Positions 7,701 to 16,645 of a stretch of 25,739 bases of DNA are shown piece by piece. Within the stretch, counting starts at the first letter, position 1. Each line of letters opens with the position of its first letter. This stretch comes from Parachlorella kessleri (lineage: Eukaryota > Chlorophyta > Trebouxiophyceae > Chlorellales > Chlorellaceae): assembly GCA_001598975.1 (NCBI GenBank), contig BBXU01002101.1:1-25739 (forward strand). The letters run 5' to 3'. The position numbers and the translations under genes are program-made. The notes beneath the pieces are model-generated. The model was not told the origin of the DNA. It searched no databases and saw nothing but the letters and a program-made list of their open reading frames with translations.

Positions 7701-8826
7701 GATCCCAACCAAGCCGTGGGAGCAAGTCAGCACAGACTTGATCTGCGCCCTACCCGAGTGCAAAGGGTACGACGCAGTGGTGACCTATGTTGACAGGCTG
7801 ACCAAAGCTGTGCATTTTGCACCCACCACTACTGAGGCTACTGGCAAGGAGCTAGCTCAACTCTTCTTCCAGAATGTCTTTCGGTTGCACGGAATGCCCA
7901 AAGTGCTTGTGTCTGACCGCGATTCCCGGTTCACAGGCGATTTTTGGAAGCCACTGTTTCAATTGCTCAGTACCAAGCTAGCAATGTCAACCAGTTGGCA
8001 TCCACAAACTGACGGGCAAACTGAACGTGCACACCGCACCTTGGAGGACATGCTACGCTCCTTTAACCAGCAGCGCCAGAATTGGGTGGATTTGCTTCCT
8101 GCCCTAGAGTTTGCATACAATAACTCTCGGCAAGCAAGCACTCAGTACACACCCTTTTTCCTCCAGTCGGCATGTAACCCTAACCTGCCGCCCCACCTGA
8201 TAGACCCTGTGTCCCCTACGGGTCACCCTCGAGTGGACACCTACAGGCAGCAGCTCCAGGAGGCCCTAGCAGATGCTAAGCGCCACCTTGTGAGCGCGCA
8301 GCGCAGGCAAAAGGCGTATGCCGACCGCTCTCGCCAAGACGTGCAGTTCACCGTTGGCCAAGAAGTCTGGCTAGACACTGAGCACCTGCACTTACCTGAT
8401 CTGGGCCCAGCCTACAAATTACAAGATCTGTGGGTAGGACCCTTTACGATCCAGAAGATGGTGCACCCATTGGCTGCACGGCTAGAGCTCCCTAGCACCA
8501 TGACGATTCATCCCGTGGTGCATGTCTCCCGCCTGAAACCGTTCATACGGGGGGAGGGAGGCCCGCCAGAGCGCTACCAACAGTTGACGGCACCCCCGCC
8601 TGCGGCTGACATTGAAGGGCAGCCTGCATTCGATGTAGAGTGCTTCCTGAAGGAGCGCCGCTTTGGTAAATCCAAGAAGCAGCAGCTGCTTGTGCGGTGG
8701 GCTGGCTATGGACCGGCTCATGACAAGTGGTGTGATGCTTGGTGGCTGAAGAAGGATCTTGGAGCCAAGTACTTTAACGAGCTGGTCGAAGACATGAAAG
8801 CTCACGATGCACTAGCATCACGCTGA
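4732..8826 (+). CDS. pol: Pol polyprotein: protease, RT, RNase H, integrase, chromodomain
   Basis: Uninterrupted 1,364-codon frame, numbered here from the GTG at 4732; the frame is open from 4591 and its first ATG is residue 151, so it is probably made by -1 frameshifting from Gag. Aspartic protease: DSGA at residues 220-223. Reverse transcriptase: Asp522 in FDMDSGYWQ and YLDD at 588-591. RNase H: Asp737, Glu778 and Asp804. Integrase: His934-x6-His941-x27-Cys969-x2-Cys972 zinc site, then Asp1002, Asp1062 and Glu1098, with the usual 35-residue gap between the last two. A chromodomain covers about 1300-1355 with the aromatic run VRWAGYGPAHDKWCDAWW and probably steers integration to marked chromatin (known for the family). 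All catalytic residues are present and the length is normal. Confidence 0.97.
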   Translation: MLRLPQARAHVAHVRPPVKLAGPSSEGSGLSAPTNPYALLEVADQESVGCGSREEAGKRPVSTAVEVSSGAAGRVHSRADSALPGVPPAGPDPTTQQEAAQAGQRAVLEDPRAARGAAGSEGLITPAEVTTVLGTGRHEPSCGVPEGLVAMAARPHQSMDDGGTETSMAQPTAEAGAESDLEQLLQYMAVQAFNRVEAGQGLSFTAQGQLGALPVTVMFDSGAIGGDFVSEALVNQHHLTLHKQPQSIALANGLSLQSPGKLQAHLHIGAYKEVWPLTVLPLHSADVILGTAWLTTHKAVLDCEQMSVAFTGPQGHMTVTAGQTLVDSYIVNALTLERYLHHDEVTELFAVLLRPGEVESSLAAVGSPAGAAAPEETPFSKRAAAHIQDPELRAQVEALLEEFADRFQRPMKLPSDHDGNVHHIPLKPDCKPPSRPAYRMSVPEREECKRQLLDLLERSYIRPSTSEYSAPCLFIRKKDGSLRMCIDYRALNQQTVKDSWPIARIDELLDQLNGSVKFSKFDMDSGYWQMLVAPEDVYKTAFSTPFGLFEWLVLPFGLTGAPASFSRWVSGKVFPALEEGERNPFLTYLDDLLCHSPDAETHLLDLRRALEKARANDVFFKAKKCELMRDELTFLGHRVSKDGIQCEVDKLAAIKEYPAPRNLAELRTWLGLCGFYAKFVPRFADIAAPLTALQREDVPYVWGPEQEAAFEHLKQAFISPPCLHVADPCRPFIVHVDASGFALGAALMQDFGRGLQPVAYCSRKLKDAEQRYAPHDREMLAVVSALEHWQHYLRGAAKVTVCSDHFSLQHFFSQPSLNQRQLRWKDFLDSLNMEIKYIQGSANVVADCLSRNPLYLNTVCVAPVAAVVAASGDVTSAFAQAYAADPVCQRIAQKLQDGVPCSFFRHGQFLYHKSGRLYVPASRELRDRLLSEFHDTPYAGHLGRDKCCIGKQFYWPGLAKDVATYTRTCPACQRSKARNQAQPGLLQPLPIPTKPWEQVSTDLICALPECKGYDAVVTYVDRLTKAVHFAPTTTEATGKELAQLFFQNVFRLHGMPKVLVSDRDSRFTGDFWKPLFQLLSTKLAMSTSWHPQTDGQTERAHRTLEDMLRSFNQQRQNWVDLLPALEFAYNNSRQASTQYTPFFLQSACNPNLPPHLIDPVSPTGHPRVDTYRQQLQEALADAKRHLVSAQRRQKAYADRSRQDVQFTVGQEVWLDTEHLHLPDLGPAYKLQDLWVGPFTIQKMVHPLAARLELPSTMTIHPVVHVSRLKPFIRGEGGPPERYQQLTAPPPAADIEGQPAFDVECFLKERRFGKSKKQQLLVRWAGYGPAHDKWCDAWWLKKDLGAKYFNELVEDMKAHDALASR
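8525..8647 (+). repeat. Pol-end donor copy of the 123-bp internal repeat
   Basis: This segment encodes the Pol linker beginning SRLKPFIRG and running to the start of the chromodomain. Its near-copy lies at 3514-3636 inside ORF1. Because it is in frame and functional here but out of frame there, this is the source. Confidence 0.9.
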
Positions 8827-8992
8827 CAGCTGAGAGAGCGTGATGGCGAACTGTGGCATGCTAAACTGTATGCTGCTTGTGAACCTCATATGCAAACGAA
8901 CATATTGAGGAACATGAACAAACCTTCGTGAGGCATCGGCGCTATTCAGTGCCTTCCCTATGCTTCTACTTTTGTATATGCCTTCGGCATTC

Positions 8993-9005
8993 AAGGGGAG
9001 GAGGG
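8993..9005 (+). promoter_or_regulatory. Polypurine tract
   Basis: AAGGGGAGGAGGG directly abuts the 3' LTR. It is the expected primer for plus-strand DNA synthesis. Confidence 0.9.
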
Positions 9006-9149
9006 TGTAGCAGGAGATGCTACTTAGCGCCCGTGCTATGCATGATATGCTGAGTAGACGTGCGTAGGTCGTCTTATGCTGACGACTGATAAACATAGAG
9101 GATCTTTTCTTGTAACAACTTCCAAGATACTCCGTATCTCACGTCTACA
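9006..9149 (+). repeat. 3' LTR (144 bp)
   Basis: Identical to the 5' LTR over all 144 bases. Its TGTAA signal is at 9111-9115 and would direct polyadenylation of the element transcript. The pol stop lies 179 bases upstream of it. Confidence 0.95.
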
Positions 9150-9154
9150 AGCGC
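9150..9154. repeat. Target-site duplication, right copy (AGCGC)
   Basis: Exact copy of 1658-1662 immediately after the 3' LTR. Confidence 0.9.
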
Positions 9155-9681
9155 ACAGCAAGTTGTGCGGCCTGGCCAACCAGCACTGCCCAGACCTGGC
9201 TGGAAAGGCCACTGTGCGTGGCAGCCCTTGCAATATGATAGTGTTTGCTCATCGTGGCCCTGCAGCACCGGCAGCGTGGGCAGCATGGCGAGCCTGAAAA
9301 AGCGGAGGGTAGATCCTGAGCTGTAGGTGTTCCCGTCCATGGTGAGCTTCGATACCATCAGGCTGCATGTGGCTGCCACCCACTCTGGTCTATCCACTCA
9401 GGTCTGGGCAGTGCTGGTTGGCCAGGCTGCACAACCTGCTGTGCCCTTCGCTCACGGTGACCAAGCTGCATCACATTGAGCCAAGTGAGGCTGAGTTTTT
9501 GTCCAAGAGCTCCTAATCCCCGCTGCTCACCAGATGCTGGAATGCTCTTAGGCTGTGTATAGGGTTCCACTGGTATCGGTATCTGTACTGGTGTCGGTGT
9601 CTCCGGCACTGAGTCTTGTGCGCTCAGTGCGTGGGTTGCTGTCTTTATAGCAAGTTGAAGGATGGTGGTATGTCAGAGGTG
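9155..9681. other. Intergenic region between retroelement and ProRS-like gene
   Basis: No gene recognised. A short imperfect repeat of GGTATC/GGTGTC-like units lies at about 9570-9605. Before the insertion this DNA was continuous with 1657 and leftward. Confidence 0.55.
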
Positions 9682-9686
9682 TTACA
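9682..9686 (-). terminator. Polyadenylation signal TGTAA of the ProRS-like gene
   Basis: TTACA on the plus strand is TGTAA on the minus strand, 36 bases past the stop codon of the ProRS-like gene. Confidence 0.6.
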
Positions 9687-9721
9687 CTAGCCTGCGAAGG
9701 TACATGGTTTTGGTTGTCACA

Positions 9722-12700
9722 CTAGCTGCATGTACTCTGCGCAAAAGTCCGTGCAAAAATGGCCACCTCTGTGGCTTGGAAACCTGTGTACAGACATGTG
9801 CTGAACCCCAATGCGATACTAACAGGTTGCTGCAAGGGGAAGCACCTCAGAGAGGCGCCAGTCTCTTCCATGACGGCAGCCTCGTCTTCGACACTGCCAG
9901 CCCAGGGACCCCTTGCCCACTTGCCAGCCTCGATCACAGCCTGCAATTTAGGACAACAGGCGATAGTGCTTCAGCTTGTCATTGGCGAAGCGAGAAGGAT
10001 TCAAGAGGATATACTTCCAGGCACACGCACACCAACCTCTTGACAAGCACCAAAAATCCTAGTGCAGCATGAAGGCCCAAACTTGCTCCGCAGAGCCAAT
10101 GCTGCACATGTGAGGGCTCTGGTGGTGCATGATATTAGCGGCACAGGAGAAGGTGGCACTTACCTGCAGCTCGTAGAAAGAAGTCACATCCACAATGTTT
10201 GTCTCCAGGCTGATTGCAGCCCTGTACTGCATGCTAGACTGCTGCTCATCCAGCAGGCCCGCCACAGTGGAAGCCAGGCTGCCTGGCTCGCTGCTGATGC
10301 CGGTAAGCTTTCCAACCGCCCCTGGGATGCTGCGCTGTGCAATCGTGCAGGTGCGGGCCTTTACATCAGCGGGTCTCACCTGCAAGACGTGGGGAAAGGG
10401 TAATTTTTAGTGGTGGCAGAGTGGAGGAAACTGTGGGTCCACCTCAGTGCGGACATTGACAAGGCACAGCGCAGCCAGGCTTGGAGGTCAACCCCCAGTG
10501 GCTCTGACAGCTCTAGTAGTAGTAGTCTGGTATAAAAGGGTACCGCCACCTGGCCATGCTGCCGTGGGGTCCCCAATCAATCAATCAATCAATACGCTTC
10601 CCACAGCAGCAGCAAAAGCATGTGCCGTAGATGCGTCGCAATCAAGCATCATAGAATGGCATAAAAGCCTGCCCGCCAGAGCTAAAGGGTTTATATCTAG
10701 TCTAAACTTTTTAAGTCGGTAGTCTCAAGACCGTTTGGAGGCAACCAATAAGTTCTTAGGCAGCGTTCGTGGCTGACAGGCTGAGGAACTTGCACGCAGG
10801 AGCCCAGCTATGCTGACCCTGTACAAATCTAGCCTAGTTTCAGTCTCCTCACGGCCTTGCCCGCCACGTTGCTTGCCTCCAGCACCAGCACTAGCCGCAC
10901 ACAAGAGAGCTGCCTAGCCAGGCTGCACTGCAGCCATTTGGTGGGGCCCAGCACTTGGCTGACCACTTCCTCCAGATGGGGTGTGGGAAGCTCCTACTTG
11001 CCGGCCGCAGCACTGCTGACCAGGCCTCTGCTACTCATGCCAAACTAGCTGCCGCGCCCGGCGAACCTACGTGCTACTTCGCTGCTCGAGGCCACACGTT
11101 TTTATCAAAGAGACGAGGAAAAGAACCGGCCGGCGATGCATCGTTGAGGGATCGCATTGACCGTGCTGGCTACTGGCGAAGCTGGCTAATACGCTCACTA
11201 TGCTGCGAAGAACTGCGTTGGAAGCCGGAAGCTCTGCAAGGGGTGGCCGGTCCCAGGATTATCGCCAATGATTCGCCAATCGCTCCCCAAGCGGGGCCAT
11301 AAACAAAAAGAAACAGCACCAAATCTGCAGACGCCACACTTGCGCGTCATGCCCACCAAATAGCACTTCTGCCCCACCTCACCTCTATGCGCAGGGGCAC
11401 TCCACGGCGCTCCGAATCTGCAAAGCGTCTGGCAGGCTGGCACCTGCGGCCGTCAATCTCCGCCCGCAGCCCCGCAGCAAGCAGCGTGCTGCATATGCGC
11501 TCAACCTCAGAATCCAGGGCAGACTGGTTGCAGTGGTGCTTCCGCACGGCCGTCACAACCACCTGCACATGGTGGGGCAGACATGGCAATGACTGACCAC
11601 ACAGCTGACAATGCGATGCACCGGTCAGGAGCAAATGCTCCGTCATGTTATTTACCTGGGGCACTGACTCCAAGCCATCCTGTCAGCTATCCTGGCAGGC
11701 AGCTCAGCAGTGGACAGTGGCAATCACAATAGGAGCGCATGTCAATCATGCATGCTGCATCCAAAGAACAGCAGCTTTGACCACCAGCTGTCACCGCTTA
11801 AAGCAGTAAGCTGGCACCTTCCCAATATCTATTACCTGCACAGGTGCCAAAGAAGGTGGCAGCACCATCCCTGAATCATCCCCATGTGCTATCACTGCGG
11901 CACCCAGCACTGCAGAGTGGAGAGCACTGCCCATCTGGCTAAAGTGCTCCTGGCTCCCACCGCTGCTGGGGTAACTGGCATCCAAAGCGCGAGAGTAGTT
12001 ATCAGCCAGGAAATCGCTGCTCGCCACCTGCAGGCAGTTTCAGTGACTGGGTGCCATCCGACTCAACAACTAAGAACTGCAACAGCAGCAAAACTGAGAT
12101 CTACAATCTTTTAGTAACACAAACAGCCTGGCCAATTTAACATAGTACACACACTGCCCTCTACAGCACAATAGTGGCAGCCCACAAGCCTTGCCTTGCA
12201 AGGCATGAAGTATATATGTATCTTCATGCCTCACCAACCTCCATGGCCATGACAGCTTGGCTGTTGGGCACCAACGCTTGCAGGGTGTAGGAGCTCGCCG
12301 ACCCTGGCATGGTGCTGCTGAGTGACTTGCGCCCAGCAATAACTGGCAGCCCAGCTGCCTCACGTGCAAACTGCTCATACAGGCCTGCATAGTAAATGTT
12401 GCTGGTGGTTGGCATGGCAGTACGCTCATGTCTGAGGTGGCAAGCGACGGATGCAAAAAAACCATGCCAAACTCTCCAGCCGCGTGGCAGTGGGTAGAGG
12501 TTGCTGCACTAGTGAGCTGGCATGTGGCCTTCCCGCCCTCACCTATCATGACCTGGGCATGCTCGTCAGCAGTGCTCATGTAGGAATGTGCTGCATGGCT
12601 CTCATGCAGCAGCCTCCCACCTTCTTGCAGGTCCCACCTGCAAGGGATACAGTATGGAGAGGCTAAGTCACAAAGCCAGCACTCTTAGCAACTTCGCGCA

Positions 12701-14476
12701 TGGTCCACATATGCTGCTAAGGTGCACTGCAGATAACCCAGCCACATGTCCGAAGCACGGCTATATAGGCCTGTATGACACTGGTCTGATATAGGCACCT
12801 TGGCACAGGTTTGGTACAGCACCAGCAGTGGGCCTACCTGGCTGGCTGGCTCCACTGGCTGGCAAGAACAGGTAAGTCTGCCCCACTCTTGGCCCAGTGT
12901 GCAAAAGTGGTTGTGGTGCAGCTTGGAGTTGAAATTTGCTGCTTGCCTTCCAGGCACACAGCAGCTGCGTCAGGGGCAAGGCAGCTTTCCGTGACGGCAG
13001 CAGAGCGGGCGTCGCCACTGCAGATGCCACTGGGGCTGCTGCCATTGTTGGCTGGCCTTGACAACGGCTGGAGCTGGGGAAAGGAGCGCTCCTCAAAGCC
13101 CATGTCCTCAAGACGAGGCCCAAGCCAGCCCTGCAGTGTAGCATCAGTCAATCGTGCTCAACAACATAGGAGGCATGCTCATTGACTATCCAGTCACACC
13201 CAGTCCTCCACAGCTCCCCGTAGCTCGGTGCTGTAGACTTGCACACGCAGGTGCTCCCGACTGGACAAGTAAGGTACTGCGCAGCACAATCCTTTTCAAT
13301 CGATGTTTAAGCAGTAGCCGACTGACGAGGCCATCGTTTATTTGCAACAAGCGCATGCGGTTCTAGTTTACCTTAACAGTTGCTTGGAGCTCCTGCTGGT
13401 ACCCATTGTTGAGACCCCGTCCAACTGGTTGCTTGTGTGCACGCTCCGCTGCTGCAACAACATCAGCGTACCACCTGCAACGTTTTCCAACCAAGGCGTC
13501 ACTATCTGGAACCTGATGTGAGCGTGTGCTGCCCCGTTCCCAAGGGATCATGTCTGAGTGGCAACGGGTCGTGACCGACCCACACAGACATCAAAGAAGA
13601 TACTGTCCGTGTTGCTTCAAGCCCAGGTGAGTCCAATATTGGTCCCAACCTTTGGACATTGTCCTCCTTGCGTGCAATCTGCAGCTGTCCTGCAGGTCGG
13701 GATGACTCCCCACCGGCTGCTGCACCGTTTGGTACTTCAGGTTTCTGCTGCTGTTGCCGAGCTGCTTTCCTGCTGTTTGAGCGCCTTTGCTTCCGGGTAG
13801 GCTGCGCCACCGGCTGCTGCTGCCCCTGCTGCCGCGTTTTCTCATGCAGCGCCTGCTGCTGCTGCTGCTTGCTATCAACCTCCTTGACCAAAGCCACTTC
13901 CGCTGCTGTATTAGAGCTGAGAGAGCTTGGATCTACATCTACCACCGCCGTCCCTTCGGCGCTGCAGCCATAATCTGCGCTGTGATGTACCGGCTCCCTG
14001 GGCTGCTTTTTGGGACTGGTGCGATGTTCATGTCCCGTGGGAGACCTCAAGGGCTGACTGCCACCACCAGGGGCCAGCAGCAGCTGCTCCAGCTCTGCAA
14101 CTTCCTGGCGCTCGGCAGGTGCCAGCAAAGCTGCAGGGCTGGGCTGAGCCTCCACCAGCTTGCTTGTGTGTCTAGACCTCCTGCATGTGAGATGAAACTG
14201 AGTTAAAGTGTGGTTCCGCGGCTAGCAGTGGGAGTGCCAGCAGCCCTAAGCATGACTGATAATTTCAACATACCTAAGCTCAGTCACTCGCGACCTTGCT
14301 ATGCAGTTGCACCAGTGGTGAGCGTTTGTGATTGCCACAAAATTTGATACCACCCCTAACATCTTTTCCAAACATTGAAAGTCGTGTGAACAACCACCTG
14401 GTGACTGGGCTACGCTGATGCCACTCAACGCCGCCGGCACTGGCGGCGTGAGAGGGGCCGCGTTTGCGAAGCCCAT
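9722..14476 (-). CDS. Prolyl-tRNA synthetase-like protein with degenerate active site
   Basis: Ten-exon minus-strand model: 14476-14274 (start tentative), 14180-13584, 13474-13372, 13130-12838, 12637-12543, 12384-12239, 12027-11836, 11562-11383, 10379-10164, 9940-9722. Phases join exactly (747 residues). From Trp268 it follows plant organellar/archaeal-type ProRS nearly end to end: WYADVVAAAE, motif 1 region near EERSFPQLQPLS, FAREAAGLPVIAGRKS, AHGDDSGMVLPPSLAPVQ, anticodon-binding RRGVPLRIE, SIPGAVGKLTGISSEP, TNIVDVTSFYELQ, AGKWARGPW and EVAIFARTF. Core length (about 480) is normal. Key residues are missing: the proline-binding RPTSET reads QISTPS (366-371), the motif 2 loop is about six residues short, TSH reads SSD (482-484), the motif 3 Arg is Ala518, and the C-terminal KSY is replaced. 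Residues 68-267 are a Gln/Arg/Ala-rich extension. The exon 12384-12239 donor (GTTGGT) is weak. An intact frame with lost catalysis suggests a pseudo-synthetase; slow decay is the alternative. Confidence 0.82.
10380..11382 (-). other. Unusually long (1,003 bp) intron in the ProRS-like gene
   Basis: Most introns in this window are 80-350 bp. This one separates the two halves of the anticodon-binding region (after PLRIE, before VRPADVKA). It holds an AATC microsatellite and a short minus-strand open stretch at about 10836-10985 that matches nothing I know. Confidence 0.7.
10574..10593. repeat. (AATC)n microsatellite
   Basis: Nearly five tandem AATC units inside the long intron of the ProRS-like gene. 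Confidence 0.9.
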
Positions 14477-14924
14477 GACGATGCACAGTGTTTTTAAGCA
14501 ACATGTTGGCGCACTGACTCTCTCGCCTCAAGCTGCACCCTAGGTTTGATACTGCGCAGTCATGGACACCTGCAAGGGCCTTGCCTTTGCTACTAGCAAT
14601 CAATTCTTACGGGCGAAGAAGGCACCACCGACTGGCCTTGGGAAGGTAGTAGTTGCTGTCTACCACTCCAACATCACCTGCGCGCCCTGGAGCGTCCAGC
14701 GTGGCAGTGCGGGAGGCCACAGCAGATTGCACAAGTGAACCCAAGTTATGTCTGCCACTGCCGCACTGGCCGGTGCGCTATCTTAAGAGCTTGCGGGTTC
14801 CTGGCACTTGCATGAGTGTGTTGCTGCAGCAACTGGAAACTGAAAAGCCTGGGCACACTGGTCAGCATCGGTTACTCCTGCCTTGCCCCCAAAGTGGGGC
14901 CCCATTGTGCAGATAACAACTTCT
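14477..14924. other. 5' region of the ProRS-like gene
   Basis: Lies between the tentative start of the ProRS-like gene and the 3' end of the PAQR gene. It may contain the promoter and unrecognised 5' exons: the frame upstream of the ATG at 14476 stays open for at least a dozen codons. No TATA box, transit peptide or editing domain could be recognised. Confidence 0.45.
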
Positions 14925-14929
14925 TTACA
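14925..14929 (-). terminator. Polyadenylation signal TGTAA of the PAQR gene
   Basis: TTACA on the plus strand lies about 160 bases past the stop of the PAQR-like gene, giving it a normal-length 3' UTR. Confidence 0.55.
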
Positions 14930-15087
14930 TAGGCTTACCTAGCAAGATAGATTGCCCTGACATATTGCTGGCTGAACACAAGTTTCACCCTGCCCAGCCC
15001 TGGCGGATGCTGTGCTACAAGTGGATTGCAAAGGCCAAGAGGGCTTAGCAGGCCCTGGCTAGCCATTTGACGCATAGCAAACAAGCG

Positions 15088-16645
15088 CTAGCTCCGCAGG
15101 GCGCTGCATATATAGTACACATGCAGCACCCCTGCAGCGGTCACTGTCCAGTGCAGGATATGGTGGTCAGCGAACCCCGGCCAGCGCGAATGGCCCCCAT
15201 TTCGCAGAAAGAAAGTGGCACCGGCTAGGTACAAAGTGAGTTCTGTGCACATGACCCAGCTGAGCAGCTGCCTGCCATAAAGGCTGACTGCTGCCGCGCC
15301 TCCAAGCACAAACCCTGCCACGCGAGGAGCGGGCCTCAAGAAGGCTGCAACTAGCAGCAGCCCTGTGATGTACAACAGCGGGACAGGAAGGTGGCCATGC
15401 TCCTGGGCCTGCAGTAATGACAGCAGAGCGGCAGTGAAACAGTCATGGACGCGTAGGTCTGCTATGGGGGCAGCTAAGACAGACATGAACAGAAGTTTGC
15501 TTTCAAGGCAGCTTTAAAGTGCGTCAACAAAGGGCAGCCCTGATTATCGCAATCTTGGTCCACACTCTGTCCTATGCAGTAGGCATACCATCAAAGCAGT
15601 AATGGGCGTCCCTACAATAGTTGCAACAATCCCAATGTGGTCTAACTTCTCCTGCAGCAGCAGGGAGGGAGTGCTTCGGTCAGTAAACCCTGCTTGATGA
15701 GTAGGTTGTAGTGCCCCCGTGCACTGCTGTAGTCTGCATTCTACCGATCCTAACTTCTGACACTAGTAGACTAGTCAGCCATTAAGCCCCAGCTTAATGA
15801 GTAGGTTGAAGTGCCCCCGTGCCCTGCTGCAGTCTGCATTCTACCGATCCTAACTCCTGCCACTAGTAGACTAGTCAGCCATAACCACAGTACTTGGGCT
15901 GAGTGCACACAGCTGGCAGGCTAAAGCGCACCTATGTCAATGCAACCGGACTGACCCTAGGCATCCTGCCAGCAACATAGAAAGCTCACCAGCAAGTGAC
16001 TGTCCGGGTATACATGGGTTGCGGCTGAGGTCAGGTGGGTGGTGCCAGTGCAGCACGTATAGACAAACAGAGGCAGTGCTCCTGGCACAATCCCCTGGAG
16101 GGCAAGCATCCCCAGCAGCAGGAACAAGACCCCTGGCACTGCATGGCTCCAGAAATTGATGCGCTCGTACTCGTCATGGAATACACCTGTAAGCAGGGAG
16201 GCCAGGGTGGGTATTCAGGCTTACTCTGCTGATCGCAGTGTCTCGAGGCAGTCAAGCAACGCAAGCGAGGACCCGGCACTGGCTGCCAGAATGAATTAGT
16301 GCCCAGGGTGGAACGATGGGGGCTTTTGCACCCAAGCGCTTTCTGTCCCAAGCCACCCTCATTACCCTGACATCGCACGATTTACTTTGTCATAGCGTGG
16401 CTCCACAGTCACAACTCACAGTGCCACCAGGGAGTGTGTGGCCAGTGCCCAGCAGGGGCCCCTGGAGGCCGGCAGGCCGTCAGGCGGCGGGTGTGGGGGT
16501 CATACAGCTCGGTCCAGTGGAACACCCTATTGTGGGCACCTAGGCTGCTGTCATAATTGCCGTTGCATACTTCGTTGCGTGCTTGCTGCAACGGGCCGCC
16601 TTGTAAGGGATCAGCAGCTGCTGGCCTTGGGCGCAAGGTGGACAT
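15088..16645 (-). CDS. PAQR / hemolysin III family seven-helix membrane protein
   Basis: Four exons on the minus strand: 16645-16420, 16186-15990, 15651-15589, 15408-15088, phases exact, 268 residues. The family comprises integral membrane receptors or ceramidase-like hydrolases with a zinc site made by conserved His residues (known). The three family signatures are present. Motif A is VFHDEYERINFWSH at 77-90, matching the usual E-x2-N-x-W-x-H. Motif B is the Ser129...His133 segment followed by EKLDHIGI, with Asp145. Motif C is HHILH, with His244 and His248, then a last hydrophobic helix. Several strongly hydrophobic helices are visible between 90 and 265. The 75-residue N-terminus ahead of motif A has no signal peptide. 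The start ATG has an in-frame TGA 30 bases upstream, though an upstream exon is possible. Ligand and membrane cannot be inferred. The gene is head-to-head with the FG-GAP gene, 544 bp apart. Confidence 0.85.
15693..15883. repeat. Two-copy 100-bp tandem duplication in a PAQR intron
   Basis: Copy 1 (15693-15792) and copy 2 (15793-about 15883) have a period of exactly 100 bases with only scattered substitutions. Shared landmarks are AGTGCCCCCGTGC, AGTCTGCATTCTACCGATCC and CACTAGTAGACTAGTCAGCC. It lies wholly inside the second intron of the PAQR-like gene. Confidence 0.93.

Larger units (their letters stand above)
1663..9149 (+). mobile_element. Complete Ty3/gypsy chromovirus LTR retrotransposon
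   Basis: A 7,487-bp element is bounded by two identical 144-bp LTRs starting TG and ending CA, inside a perfect 5-bp target duplication. Order: 5' LTR, candidate primer-binding site, leader, spliced ORF1, Gag with one zinc knuckle, Pol (protease, reverse transcriptase, RNase H, integrase, chromodomain), polypurine tract, 3' LTR. RT before integrase places it in Ty3/gypsy, and the C-terminal chromodomain makes it a chromovirus. Gag and Pol have no internal stop, so with identical LTRs it is a recent and perhaps still competent insertion. The exception is ORF1, which is cut short by a patch copied from pol. It sits between subtelomeric DNA and the 3' end of the ProRS-like gene and transcribes toward that gene. 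Confidence 0.96.

Noticed and set aside
10690..10800. Possible tRNA gene in the long intron
   Set aside because: No convincing B box or cloverleaf pairing could be drawn.
10955..11302. 115-codon plus frame in the long intron
   Set aside because: No known motif and antisense to the host gene; no start or splice context.
12070..12579. 169-codon minus frame over ProRS-like exons
   Set aside because: Different frame from the exons that match ProRS; its sequence has no conservation.
12685..12837. Reading LLVLYQTCAK...GLYSRASD as the ProRS motif 2 exon
   Set aside because: It lies in an intron. The segment DLPVLASQW in the preceding exon already matches the DLP...NQW stretch before motif 2, and splicing at 12837/12637 restores RW(D) in phase.
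13840..13870. CTG/CAG repeat as a stand-alone microsatellite
   Set aside because: It encodes the poly-Gln run of the ProRS-like extension and is short; described within that gene.
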